NCBI RefSeq assembly: GCF_030056665.1
Contig: NZ_JASHIG010000042.1
DNA from: Flectobacillus roseus
GTDB taxonomy: Bacteria > Bacteroidota > Bacteroidia > Cytophagales > Spirosomataceae
Length of the DNA: 54,852 bases
Reading direction: 5' to 3' (one strand)
Shown: positions 26,947-35,572 of the stretch, one piece after another
How the letters are laid out: the number at the start of each line of letters is the position of its first letter
Position numbering within the stretch: the stretch's first letter is position 1
Made by a program: the position numbers and the translations under genes
Notes under the pieces: generated by a model
What the model saw: the letters and a program-made list of their open reading frames with translations, nothing else
The model's database searches: none
What the model was told of the DNA's origin: nothing

Positions 26947-27414
26947 CTAATGCTTATTTTCATTGATATTTTTGTTGCTAAGTTGTGTAAAGTAGTAGAT
27001 TGTTCCGATAGATAATATTATCTGGCTAAAAGTCCAAAGCCAATAACCTGCATTTAAACGCTCAATAGCTGCTGTTCGACCGCTTTCTGCCGCTAAAATT
27101 TCTTTCCAACTTCTAAATGACAGAGCAATAATTGTTGCTAAAATTGACAGCTTTATACTTTTCTTATCAGATTTGTAAAATAAAATTAGCGCAGAAAAGT
27201 ATATTGGATTTGCAAGCCAAGTAAGCCATTCTAAGGTTCCACCACCAAGAATTGCCAGCCCACCCATCAACAATAATGCAAAAGAAGAATGGGTTTTCTG
27301 TCCATCAAAGTCGTTGTAGGTTAAGGCAGTCTGTGTCAGCGAAAGGATAAAAACAGTCAAGCTGATGATTAAAAAATAGGTCTTAACTTTAAGTAGTTTG
27401 TTATCTTTTGTCAT
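26947..27414 (-). CDS. Hypothetical membrane protein, four helices
   Basis: 155 residues with membrane helices at about 11-30, 43-60, 66-80 and 124-142, plus a charged stretch between the last two (RSWKEILAAESGRTAAIERLNAG, read in parts). The family is unknown to me. A single gene in the minus-strand block, separated from its neighbours by 100-170 bases. Confidence 0.7.
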   Translation of the reverse strand: MTKDNKLLKVKTYFLIISLTVFILSLTQTALTYNDFDGQKTHSSFALLLMGGLAILGGGTLEWLTWLANPIYFSALILFYKSDKKSIKLSILATIIALSFRSWKEILAAESGRTAAIERLNAGYWLWTFSQIILSIGTIYYFTQLSNKNINENKH

Positions 27415-27534
27415 TTTAAATAGTTTGATTTATGGTAGTTCTCGAAAAGTGTTGATGAATAAACTAGGCATTTGATAATTTGTACTTTTGTGGTCTTGAA
27501 TCATAAAAATCAATGAATCAAAATGCTTAGTGTC

Positions 27535-27569
27535 CCACGTTGGTGCGGCTTTCTAGCCAGTACTAGCGG
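27535..27569. repeat. Single arm of the CTAGCCAG repeat family
   Basis: Related to one arm of the hairpin at 23273-23394: both share GCTTTCTAGCCAGTACTAGC-like text (here with CTTT for CTTC). It lies 16 bases after the stop of the M23 peptidase gene. Confidence 0.45.
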
Positions 27570-27585
27570 AGATTGTGGGTATAAC

Positions 27586-28557
27586 TTATTTTTTCTCATT
27601 ACTAATTTTTTCTTTCTGAATTGGGGAATAATCCATTTTAGTTTGTCCATCAACCTGAATTTTGTCAAAATAACATTTTACTCCTGTTGCTGTATTCATG
27701 TCTTCAACATTTTGGATGTGAAAATGTAAGTGTGCCTCAGATGAATCCCCTGAATTTCCACAAAGTCCAAGTAGCTGTCCTTGTTTTATTTTCTGACCTT
27801 CCTTTACAACAATCGAATGCTGTTTGAAATGAGCAAAAAACAAGAATTCGTTATTCTCTGTTTTGATGATAACGGTATTGCCTGGGACGTACACGGGGTT
27901 TAGCACGCCTGGGACATTGTCTTTCACTCCGTCAACTACCAAAACTATTTCTCCATCACAGGGAGCAAACAATTCTTTGCCAAAGGCATAATAGTCTTCA
28001 TTGGTCTTTCCGTCGGTTTTATAGGATTTTCCTATACTATCAGTTATTACAAAGTCAAAAGCATTTTTTTGAGCCTCACTTTCTACATGATAGTTTAAAT
28101 CTTTTGTATCACCACCCCAAATTACGGTCCATTGATCTTTAAATGGTAAAATGAGTTTAGAAGAATTGCGAACTATTTTGGGAAGGTAACTTTCCTTGAA
28201 AGGTTTTACAAAAAGACCATTGATTTTATCGTTATTATCAACTGAGATATTCACAGCAAATAATGCTCGCTCAAAATTAGTTTTGTACGAGGCGTAAGTT
28301 TGTTCGTATTTCACAAATTGTCTTTTTGTAATTTTTCCTACTTGTGTTTTCAGACCTATCAAAAACTCTTTCGTTTTGTCGAGGGGTAATGCGTTTTGCA
28401 TTTCTGGGGAAAAACTTAAGAATATCTCTTCAAAGTTGTCAGAGTTGTAATTTGCTTCAAAGCTATCGGCTACGTTTTTGTTTGATATTCTTTCGGTTTG
28501 TCCGAATACAAAATTCACGAAACCTATCAATAGGATAGCAATAACATATTTTTTCAT
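27586..28557 (-). CDS. M23 family metallopeptidase
   Basis: 323 residues with a signal peptide (about 1-19). Residues 25-120 form an N-terminal domain of DUF3887 type (ADSFEANYNSDNFEEIFLSF). The M23/LytM domain covers about 155-300, with H157 and D168 (in KNAFDF), H243 in FAHF, and the HxH motif HLHFH at 276-280. In place of the classic HxxxD it has N-A-F-D, with a histidine 11 residues earlier; this may be how zinc is bound in this subgroup. Such enzymes cut peptidoglycan peptides in the periplasm. It could serve cell-wall turnover or act on invading wall material. Confidence 0.85.
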   Translation of the reverse strand: MKKYVIAILLIGFVNFVFGQTERISNKNVADSFEANYNSDNFEEIFLSFSPEMQNALPLDKTKEFLIGLKTQVGKITKRQFVKYEQTYASYKTNFERALFAVNISVDNNDKINGLFVKPFKESYLPKIVRNSSKLILPFKDQWTVIWGGDTKDLNYHVESEAQKNAFDFVITDSIGKSYKTDGKTNEDYYAFGKELFAPCDGEIVLVVDGVKDNVPGVLNPVYVPGNTVIIKTENNEFLFFAHFKQHSIVVKEGQKIKQGQLLGLCGNSGDSSEAHLHFHIQNVEDMNTATGVKCYFDKIQVDGQTKMDYSPIQKEKISNEKK

Positions 28558-28602
28558 CTGGTTTAATATTTTAAGGTTTATTTCCTGTAGTGCTTATGTT
28601 GA

Positions 28603-28710
28603 TTAAACACCATATTCATTAGCCAAGTCTATGTATTTACCAAAAATATCTGGTTGACTTCTAATCTGTTCAAATATTGTCTTTTTTGCTAAAGCATTGG
28701 TTAGCAGTGT
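28603..28710 (-). pseudogene. C-terminal fragment of an unknown protein
   Basis: A 35-codon frame bounded by an upstream stop and without a start codon. It reads TNALAKKTIFEQIRSQPDIF and ends in GKYIDLANEYGV. Helical, protein-like composition suggests the remains of a gene that lost its 5' part. It lies in the 243-base gap before the M23 gene. Confidence 0.4.
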
Positions 28711-28800
28711 TTATATTAAGCTAAAAGGTAAGTTTGGAGTGCTACACTTAGATAAAGCGATTACTGAGAGTCAAGTAGAGCGTTTCTAAACGGAGTTATT

Positions 28801-29334
28801 TTACCTAGAAATCTTAAAATATTCAGGAATGCTAACAATGACTTTGGTGTCAGGAGACAAAGCTGCCTTGAGAATATTCGCTTCCTGCTTTGTCATTTTA
28901 ACATCCACAATTTTCAATACTTTAAGCTTGGGTAGTTGCTTAAGCTTGTCAAGATGTTGAATAATGACTAAATCCTTATTGATAGACAAGTCAAGAACTT
29001 CCAGATTATTAAGTTTTACAATTGACTTGGGAAGGGTTCGTAATTGGTTGGTATTGAGAATTAGGGTTTTCAAATTTGTTAGAGATCCTATTTTTTCAGG
29101 TATAGAAAAGATATTGTTTGAATTGGTATCAACTAATGCTGATAGTGGTGGATAGAATGTTACACTGCTACTTCCTAAGTCTAAGTATGAGGTTTCAGTG
29201 TGTTGGAATACACTATCTGGAATTTCGTTTAAATGTTTTCCGCTTAAATCAACGCTTATTTCTTGCTGTGTCGTTTGTTTTTGGGAACAAGAGTACAAAG
29301 ACAAGAGTACTATTATGATTGGTATTAGCTTCAT
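28801..29334 (-). CDS. Leucine-rich-repeat lipoprotein
   Basis: 177 residues. The lipobox LYSC (Cys16) predicts a lipoprotein. Residues 28-140 contain about four to five leucine-rich repeats (LTNLKTLILNTNQLRTLPKS and LNNLEVLDLSINKDL, with irregular copies around them). The C-terminal part is short and polar. LRR surfaces bind proteins, so this could be an immunity or adhesion component. It is single, with no co-transcribed partner. Confidence 0.85.
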   Translation of the reverse strand: MKLIPIIIVLLSLYSCSQKQTTQQEISVDLSGKHLNEIPDSVFQHTETSYLDLGSSSVTFYPPLSALVDTNSNNIFSIPEKIGSLTNLKTLILNTNQLRTLPKSIVKLNNLEVLDLSINKDLVIIQHLDKLKQLPKLKVLKIVDVKMTKQEANILKAALSPDTKVIVSIPEYFKISR

Positions 29335-29434
29335 TGTGTTGTAGACAATAATGATATGTATGAGGTTATTAAGCGAAATTAAAGCTTTACACTCTAAGAA
29401 GGTTGTAGGTATTAAGCTAAACTATCTGCTGAGA

Positions 29435-30283
29435 TTATGAGTTTTGTATTAGATAACAAGCAATTTGGGAGCTAGGCTCAAAGAAGATATACAAAGAGCC
29501 TACTTCGCTGAAATCTAGCTCCTCGAAATACTGTTCATCCCAATCGTCGTTAGGTGCTATATTTGATCTCTTAACCTTTAAGGTACCGTCGAGTTGGCAT
29601 AATAATTTCATTAACTTTCCACTCTTTGGGCATACTGGAATTTTAGGGAATTGTTTCCAAATCGGGACCCCAGCATGTCCATATTGCGACCATTTTAGAC
29701 TTTCATGAAAGTTATACTTTACTTCTTCGAATACAATTTCGCTATCCTTACCTATGTTCTCTTCATAGACCGTTTCAGCAGATTCGATTTCTAGTTTATT
29801 GATAATCGTTGGATGATAAGGAAAAGTATAATCCAAAAATACTTTTTCAATATTTAAGTAGATAGGGCATATTAAATGGACATGAAAGGGTAACCAGTTA
29901 AAATTAGCATCTTCGTTACTTATAAAGCCAAAGTATTGGAATGGGACCGAGGAGTTACTTTCAGGCAATTTGAATTCTGATGGGACTTCGCCTCCTAACT
30001 GATGTAGTCCTTCTTGGGTTTCAACGATTTGGAGCAAATTGTTAGGTTGGTAGTCTGGATAGCTAAATCCTTTTTCATCAGCAAGCAATAAACGAGGATA
30101 TTGAGTCCCTTCCTCATAATCAAAGGCTTCTACTAACTTTTCATTTTCAAATATGAGTTCTAGTCCACAAGTAAGGTTTTTTACCACTTCCTCAGTCGTT
30201 ATTTGAGTTGCTATATAGTTATTACATTGGATATCTCCATTAAGCCGAACGTCCCATCCAGCCAGAAAAACTTTCTTTTTCAT
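29435..30283 (-). CDS. Hypothetical protein, DUF1963/YwqG-like features
   Basis: 282 residues, soluble, no signal peptide. Its C-terminal third has GHAGVPIWKQFPKIPVCPKS, a segment like the 'GGxPxWxQ...PxCPxCGxxM' motif of YwqG-type proteins, and then MKLLCQLDG and SLYIFFEPSSQIACYLIQ. Only the first Cys is present, and the second of the expected pair is replaced by Ser-Gly. The function of those proteins is unknown. The assignment is tentative. Confidence 0.6.
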   Translation of the reverse strand: MKKKVFLAGWDVRLNGDIQCNNYIATQITTEEVVKNLTCGLELIFENEKLVEAFDYEEGTQYPRLLLADEKGFSYPDYQPNNLLQIVETQEGLHQLGGEVPSEFKLPESNSSVPFQYFGFISNEDANFNWLPFHVHLICPIYLNIEKVFLDYTFPYHPTIINKLEIESAETVYEENIGKDSEIVFEEVKYNFHESLKWSQYGHAGVPIWKQFPKIPVCPKSGKLMKLLCQLDGTLKVKRSNIAPNDDWDEQYFEELDFSEVGSLYIFFEPSSQIACYLIQNS

Positions 30284-30638
30284 ATTTTGTATGTTTTAAT
30301 ATGCCTTAGGTCAAGACTATTCGGCACTTTTGTAGAATTACTACCTTTGTCTCTCAAGCTGTAAATACGAATTATAGCCCATTTTGTCCATCTGCAGTAC
30401 AGCATAATATTTTTCCATTTGTAAAAAGAGGAGCTATGCTTGATTAAATTAAATGTATTCTGATAGATTAAAAAGTGCTAATCGAGTTTTTAAAAATGGT
30501 GATTTGTCAACCATTAAGGCAGTAATATACCGATAAAACAAATACGTAAGAGTTAAGCCTCTTAATTGGAAAGCAAATTGCTCAATGGTTTGTAGGAGCA
30601 GGTGACCCTCCGATGACGAACACATTCTGGTTATTTGA

Positions 30639-31160
30639 TTAATCATATGCCCATTCAGTAAAGGTTAATATGTTTGAAGGCCTATCTATAGAAATAATCA
30701 AAAAGTAGTAGGTATAAATCCAGCTCTCAGGATCGACTACCCTTTTATCCTCTTTGTCGAACCAGTTGATGGATAAAATATAAAACTCCTTATTTTCCCA
30801 TTCGCTGTAAACTTCAAAGTATCTGTCGCGTAATTTAGCAAAATCGTTTCTATCATCGCCCCAATCTGGTTCGTTCAAAAAGTCAGAAAGGAATTCTGAC
30901 ACTCCTTGTTTGTCGGTCTTTTTAAAGTCGGTTACTTGTATTTTATCAATATAAAACGCTTGTCTCAAATAAGTTTTGTTTGGTTCAGCCTTTACACAGT
31001 CAAGTAAACAGTCAAATGAGAATTGTTTTGAAAGAATAAAATCTGCAACAATTTGGTCGCTGACGGTTGAGTCGTCAACCTCAAGGGCAAATTGTGTTAA
31101 GTTTACCACTTGATATCCTTCCCAAATTTCGATATGTTTTATGGGGTCAGAGATTGTCAT
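30639..31160 (-). CDS. Hypothetical protein, immunity-like
   Basis: 173 residues, acidic, soluble, without a signal or membrane segment. Repeated aromatic/acidic strands (VYSEWENKEFYILSINWFDK, ILTFTEWAYD) suggest an alpha/beta fold. I do not recognise the family. It follows the DUF2251-like gene by 63 bases and may be co-transcribed with it. Size, charge and setting match the orphan-immunity genes of this region. Confidence 0.65.
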   Translation of the reverse strand: MTISDPIKHIEIWEGYQVVNLTQFALEVDDSTVSDQIVADFILSKQFSFDCLLDCVKAEPNKTYLRQAFYIDKIQVTDFKKTDKQGVSEFLSDFLNEPDWGDDRNDFAKLRDRYFEVYSEWENKEFYILSINWFDKEDKRVVDPESWIYTYYFLIISIDRPSNILTFTEWAYD

Positions 31161-31223
31161 TTTATCTGCCAGTGGCTAAGGATGATAATAGTTGTGTTTC
31201 GTAAATGTTTATTTTACAGGAAG

Positions 31224-31640
31224 TTATTTGCTTTTGGAAAAGCTGTCTATTAACGTGTCTGTTAAAATACGTTCTTTTATTTTTGTCCATGAGTTATTTG
31301 ATTCAGGAAAACCAGTTCTGCAATACCCAGCTTTATTCCTGAAGTCAAACACAGCGTGGTAATAATTATTTATTGAAAGAAAAGCCTTTGATTCGTCTTC
31401 TGTCCAAAGAATTTTTAAAGTAGAAGGCTTATGTTTGTCAGTCACGTTGGCGACATTGTAGATATGCAGACCATCTAATACCTTCATGTTTTTACTATCC
31501 ACAGCGTAGAAATAACCAGTTTCGCCATTGTCTTCAAATACAACTGCATAACTGTTTTCTGTGGTACTATCAATGAATAAATCATCACCAACCTTGAAAG
31601 TCTGTTCTTCGTAAATGATGAGCTTCAGTTTTGTTGTCAT
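31224..31640 (-). CDS. DUF2251-like protein
   Basis: 138 residues. The segment VVFEDNGETGYFYAVDSKN followed by VLDGLHIYNVANV is the characteristic centre of DUF2251, whose function is unknown. DUF2251 is small and soluble, as here. The start follows an A/T-rich leader. Members occur in accessory regions with other immunity-like genes. Confidence 0.75.
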   Translation of the reverse strand: MTTKLKLIIYEEQTFKVGDDLFIDSTTENSYAVVFEDNGETGYFYAVDSKNMKVLDGLHIYNVANVTDKHKPSTLKILWTEDESKAFLSINNYYHAVFDFRNKAGYCRTGFPESNNSWTKIKERILTDTLIDSFSKSK

Positions 31641-31757
31641 AACTTTTTCTGATATGTGGTATTGGGTCTAAACAAAAGGAGTTTAATGGTGGATTGTGCT
31701 TATAATCAGTGGTATATATTCAATGTGTTTAGTTGGTGTTTTATTGGTGTTGTTTGT

Positions 31758-33131
31758 TCATTTCTCTATTTTCCATTCACTATCGTTGCCATGTTCATGT
31801 ATGATGAATTTAAAAGAATCTCCATCTTTTATAAAGGTGGCTGTTGTATTGAAGTCTCTTAAGAAAAACTGATGTTTTGATTCTGAAAGTAAAGGTAGCT
31901 CTGGCGCTTGAGAGTTGCCTGCACCTTTCATGTGCAGTTGCCCATTGTTGTAAGTAATCCTTAGCCCTGTTTTCTTGTTTATTTTGTAAAGTCCGACGTA
32001 TTGTTTCAAGGTAGCTTCATCGACCTTTTGCTCAGTTCTTCGTTGCCAAAAGTCAAAAGGTAGGTTAAACAGAATGGAAGCAACGCCCATTCCTGTTGCC
32101 CAAACATTTTGTCCGTAATTACCAAAATTATTAAGAATAATGATAGTAATCTCCTCTTTGGGAAAATAGACAAAGGAAGACATAAAACCCGGATAGCCGC
32201 CATCGTGACTTACATAATCTCTTCCAAATAAATTACCAATGTTCCATCCATAGCCATATTGGTTGAGTCGTGGTTTGAAAGCATTGCGCCACGAATTGGG
32301 TGTGAGTATCTTATTAGAAGCTATCGCCTTGGCAAATTTGTACAAATCACCACCTGTGCTATAAATTGAACCTGCAGAATAGGCATAGGTGGAGTCATAA
32401 TATTTGTAAGGTTTTTGCTGGAAGGTATCAAAAACACTATACCCTTGAGCCTTAGTGTTTTGAGGAAGATTATTGAAGTCGAACCCAGAATGACTCATTC
32501 CTAAAGGGGTAAAAATGTATTTTCTTACGATTTGTTGATAGGATTGCCCAGTAACTTTTTCAATTATTATCCCAAGCAAAAAGTACCCTGAATTGTTATA
32601 GCTATAACGGCTCCCCGGCTCAAAGTCTAAGGGTTTGGTCATGAAGGTTTCCAATATTCTTGCTTTGGGAATAGGGTGATTGATAATGGCAGAATCCTCC
32701 TCACCGACTATATCGGTAAAATTCGAAATTCCTGAACTGTGTGTCAGTAAATTTTCTATGGTTATCTTTTTGCCGTATTGGTAATCTGGAAAATATTTTG
32801 AGAGTTTGTCTTTTACTGAAAGTTTGCCTTCCTCTTGCAATTTCAAAATAGTCGTAGAAGTAAAAGACTTAGTTATTGAAAGAATAGGAAAACGAGTAAG
32901 TGTATCATTGTAAAGTTGTGACTTGATATTAGCGTACCCATATGCTTTGTTTAGAAGGATATTTCCCTTTTGTGCTACCAAAACACAACCATTTAACTTG
33001 TATGCTTGGTTGGCTGACATAAAATACTTGTCTAGCGTTTGAGTCAAACTATCACCTGAAATTTGAGTTTTCTGGGCTATTACACCAACACCGCACCCAG
33101 TGAGAAGTAGTAAAAATAGAATTCTTAGCAT
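31758..33131 (-). CDS. Beta-lactamase-fold serine hydrolase (class C/AmpH-like), lipoprotein
   Basis: The start at 33131 (MLRILFLLLLTGCGVG) gives 457 residues and a lipobox LTGC with Cys13; the ATG at 33164 adds 11 residues. The catalytic motifs are present: SxxK as S85-I-T-K88, YxN as Y178-N-N180, and HxG as H309-D-G311. After residue 350 comes a beta-rich domain of DUF3471 type (VGLYKINKKTGLRITYNNG). Such proteins hydrolyse D-amino-acid peptides or esters rather than antibiotics. It is probably an outer-membrane or periplasmic enzyme. No linked pathway genes. Confidence 0.9.
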   Translation of the reverse strand: MLRILFLLLLTGCGVGVIAQKTQISGDSLTQTLDKYFMSANQAYKLNGCVLVAQKGNILLNKAYGYANIKSQLYNDTLTRFPILSITKSFTSTTILKLQEEGKLSVKDKLSKYFPDYQYGKKITIENLLTHSSGISNFTDIVGEEDSAIINHPIPKARILETFMTKPLDFEPGSRYSYNNSGYFLLGIIIEKVTGQSYQQIVRKYIFTPLGMSHSGFDFNNLPQNTKAQGYSVFDTFQQKPYKYYDSTYAYSAGSIYSTGGDLYKFAKAIASNKILTPNSWRNAFKPRLNQYGYGWNIGNLFGRDYVSHDGGYPGFMSSFVYFPKEEITIIILNNFGNYGQNVWATGMGVASILFNLPFDFWQRRTEQKVDEATLKQYVGLYKINKKTGLRITYNNGQLHMKGAGNSQAPELPLLSESKHQFFLRDFNTTATFIKDGDSFKFIIHEHGNDSEWKIEK

Positions 33132-33234
33132 ATGGATATTTAAAGCTGCCTTTGTACGAATCATCGCATCATGCCAAGTTATTTAGGGCTTGAAGCTATG
33201 AGTTGACATTTTGTCAAAAAATAGAAAGTGAATT

Positions 33235-33834
33235 TTAATGTGTCCAAATCATTCCTTGTGGATTTATTTCCCAATGATACTTTTGTGCTTCACCAAAAGT
33301 TGCAAAATCCATTTTTTGTCCAAGAATAATTTCTTTATAGGCTTGAAACATTTGTCTTGCTGCAATGATAGGTTGCATTCGCCCAACACCTGTACAGAGT
33401 CCAGGTATGGCAACGGATGAAATTCTGCTATCGCTTTTTGCCTTAATTAAAATTGCTTTCATGGCCAAATAAGCATTGATCGAAGTATCAATATTGAAAT
33501 TGGTCGGGATACGCATGGTTGGTGCAGAAATGATAAATGGAACTATACTGTCGCCTGTCTCCAAAACTAATGCTTGTCCAACCAATAATTCACCTTCAGG
33601 GAGGTCTTTAATAATTTTTTGCAAGTTTTTTTCTAAGTCCCAGCCAAATCTTTCAGATAAGGCATAGTCAAGTCCACCGTCCATAAAGCCAAATGAATTG
33701 GCTGGACTGACAATGGCATCACAGGCAACTTTAGTTATGTCACTCTCAAGAATCGTTACATCCTCTTGATGGCTAAAAAACTCTTTCCAAGCATCTAGAA
33801 GTTTGGGTGATAAATCTGTCAAAATAATTTTCAT
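33235..33834 (-). CDS. Macro-domain protein (second type)
   Basis: 199 residues; a macro domain with CDAIVSPANSFGFMDGGLD (about 37-55), a central TMRIP strand and AIPGLCTGVGRMQP (about 142-155). It is longer than the macro protein at 933-1400 and belongs to a different subgroup, in which the loop reads SPANSFGFMDGGLD. The domain should bind ADP-ribose or a related nucleotide. It is single, with no ADP-ribosyltransferase or sirtuin next to it. Confidence 0.85.
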   Translation of the reverse strand: MKIILTDLSPKLLDAWKEFFSHQEDVTILESDITKVACDAIVSPANSFGFMDGGLDYALSERFGWDLEKNLQKIIKDLPEGELLVGQALVLETGDSIVPFIISAPTMRIPTNFNIDTSINAYLAMKAILIKAKSDSRISSVAIPGLCTGVGRMQPIIAARQMFQAYKEIILGQKMDFATFGEAQKYHWEINPQGMIWTH

Positions 33835-33918
33835 AGTTGTATGGTTTTGTTCAACTTACTGCAATTTGATGTTGGCAAGGGTAAGTTTGATTGGGATATA
33901 GGCTGTATTGGCAAACTT

Positions 33919-34479
33919 TTATTCTACATAGTAAGCTACAAATTCTCTAAGCAATGAGTAAATGTCTCTAATTTCAAAATATTTAGGACTGACACTGCTT
34001 ACGTCTTCAAAATGTTTTTTTCTGAACAACATTTTGGTTCTAGTTAAGTGAAAATATTGCGATACAACTATAATACTCTGAAAGTTTAAACTGTCTTGTA
34101 GTTTAAGGGTATTATTAACAGTTGCGAGAGTATTATTGCCTAAGTTATCAAGGATTATTACGCTATCAGGCACATTGTTTTTAATCAAATACTCCTTCAT
34201 TTTGTCTCCTTCGTAGAACCCTTCTTTTCCGAGTCCACCACTAACTAATATTTTTTTGACTCGTCCAGAATGGTAAAGCGAAAGACCACATTCCATTCTT
34301 TTTTCAAGTCTTTCGGAAAGTGTTCCATCCTCATTTACCTTATTACCTAGAATGACCGCAATGTCTGCTCGATTATTCTTGTCTGTTAAACCATCAATAG
34401 TTATAAAAATCAGATGACCACACACCCAAGAAAATAGAATGGAAAAAATTATTTTGAATATTAGTTTATAGTTTTTCAT
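33919..34479 (-). CDS. DUF218/YdcF (SanA-like) membrane-anchored protein
   Basis: 186 residues with an N-terminal membrane helix (about 8-28). The DUF218 pattern follows: ADIAVILGNKVNEDGTLSER, then YHSGRVKKILVSGGLG, then 'DNLGNNT' and IIVVSQYFHLTRTKMLFRK. The fold resembles SAM-binding Rossmann proteins, and members act in envelope biology. The domain is complete and faces the periplasm or cytoplasm depending on the anchor. No operon partner. Confidence 0.9.
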   Translation of the reverse strand: MKNYKLIFKIIFSILFSWVCGHLIFITIDGLTDKNNRADIAVILGNKVNEDGTLSERLEKRMECGLSLYHSGRVKKILVSGGLGKEGFYEGDKMKEYLIKNNVPDSVIILDNLGNNTLATVNNTLKLQDSLNFQSIIVVSQYFHLTRTKMLFRKKHFEDVSSVSPKYFEIRDIYSLLREFVAYYVE

Positions 34480-34603
34480 ACATATCTGCTAAACGGGTAG
34501 GCATTATGACGGACAGGTTTCTAATCACAAATTTCCAATTTATAACCAATGTTATCAGAGGTAAAGGCTTTTGTAGGTCAGTTCGAATAGGATAAAAGCT
34601 TGA

Positions 34604-34906
34604 TTATGCTTTTTTATCTAACCGATAAAGAACTTGTCTAAAATACCTGTTCAAACATCCAATTCCGCGGAATGTCTCCTTAACCTTTGAGGCAGCCTCA
34701 ATTACCGCTTGTCGATAAAATTGTTGGTCAGCATCTAAAATACTACCTAAGTAAACCATTTTATAAATGATATTGTCAGGTTCAAGTTTTGTTGCTGTGA
34801 GAAGCAATTCGTTCCCTACTTTTTCAAATTCTTCTTCGTCCAAAACCTTACTGTGGAATCGGAGGGATATTTTGAGGTAATTTTTATCTGTTAGTTTGAT
34901 TTTGCT
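34604..34906 (-). pseudogene. C-terminal fragment of a helical protein, no start codon
   Basis: About 100 codons open after a TAA at 34907-34909, with no ATG, GTG or TTG before a TTG at 34843. The sequence (LTDKNYLKISLRFHSKVLDE, then LLLTATKLEPDNIIYKMVYLG) is clearly protein-like and helical, and continues upstream of that TTG, so the N-terminus is missing. It overlaps the 3' end of the 34891-35163 gene by 16 bases. This is the same arrangement as the thioredoxin fragment at 23472-23849. Confidence 0.55.
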
Positions 34907-35163
34907 TTAATAAATTTATTCCTGACTATAATTAACATACAGACAATTAACAAGATAATTAGAAGGTCAACGAATAGAAAAACTGGTTTAAAACCAAAAT
35001 TATCATAGCAATTATCACACTTTCCGCCAAAATTATCGTAAAATATGAAAGGAAAACCATAGGCGTCAATTCGGTCAAAAGCAGCTTCTTGTTTCACTGT
35101 CAATAAAGTCGTTGCAATAAATATGGTTATTGTCCATATTATTGTGGGCTTAATATTCTTCAT
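34891..35163 (-). CDS. Small hypothetical membrane protein
   Basis: 90 residues with helices at about 5-22 and 63-82. In between is a loop with FDRIDAYGFPFIFYD and a CDNCYDN motif that could bind a metal or form a disulphide. I do not recognise a family. Its end overlaps the start-less fragment downstream. Confidence 0.6.
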   Translation of the reverse strand: MKNIKPTIIWTITIFIATTLLTVKQEAAFDRIDAYGFPFIFYDNFGGKCDNCYDNFGFKPVFLFVDLLIILLIVCMLIIVRNKFIKAKSN

Positions 35164-35202
35164 ACAATTTTCTATTATCGGTAGGTCTTGGTGGTGTTAG
35201 GT

Positions 35203-35488
35203 GTTTTAGTTCGCTTTTATAAGTTTTTTGATTTTTCATCATACCAAATGTATTCGTCAGCTATACTGTTTGATAAAAATCTAAAACCTACATCAAGTCC
35301 AAAGTACTTAATTATTTCTGGCCTTTGTTGTAGCAGATGTTCTGCACATATTGGTTGGAATAAATTGTCTGCTTCAGAAAATTCTCCTGTCCATATCAAC
35401 CAGCCAGTTGAGCCTTTTTCTGCCAGACGTCTAAGTCCGTTAATTGGGTATTTCTCAAGGTTTTTAGAAACTCCAATTTTTAATTTTT
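35203..35488. repeat. 286-bp direct repeat, copy 1
   Basis: Matches 38993-39278 base for base with about nine differences by eye, no gaps, in the same orientation. It covers the last ~90 codons of the copied gene plus 14 downstream bases. See the finding on the chimeric frame. Confidence 0.95.
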
Positions 35489-35501
35489 GTTCGCCAATCA
35501 T
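35217..35501 (-). CDS. Chimeric partial copy of the 39007-39606 protein
   Basis: 94 residues. From LKIGVSK onward it is the same as residues 111-199 of the 39007 protein with four changes by eye. The first residues, MIGEQ, instead match an internal stretch of the neighbouring SUKH gene (EDMIGEQNLRLWN), including 21 of 22 DNA bases around them. So the ATG used here is an internal methionine codon of another gene. It keeps the whole C-terminal Imm33/DUF2185-like domain, so it may still fold. Could be a dead remnant. Confidence 0.65.
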   Translation of the reverse strand: MIGEQKLKIGVSKNLEKYPINGLRRLAEKGSTGWLIWTGEFSEADNLFQPICAEHLLQQRPEIIKYFGLDVGFRFLSNSIADEYIWYDEKSKNL

Positions 35502-35572
35502 GGGTTGCTTACCGATGATTTATAGCAGTAATTATACCTTACTTTGTAAAAAAACAATTATCGGTTTTCTAT

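Noticed and set aside
30449..30646. 65-codon minus-strand frame after 30639-31160, overlapping it by 8 bases
   Set aside because: The start overlaps the previous stop, but the sequence has no family pattern and its composition resembles the flanking non-coding stretch. It is perhaps part of an intergenic element.
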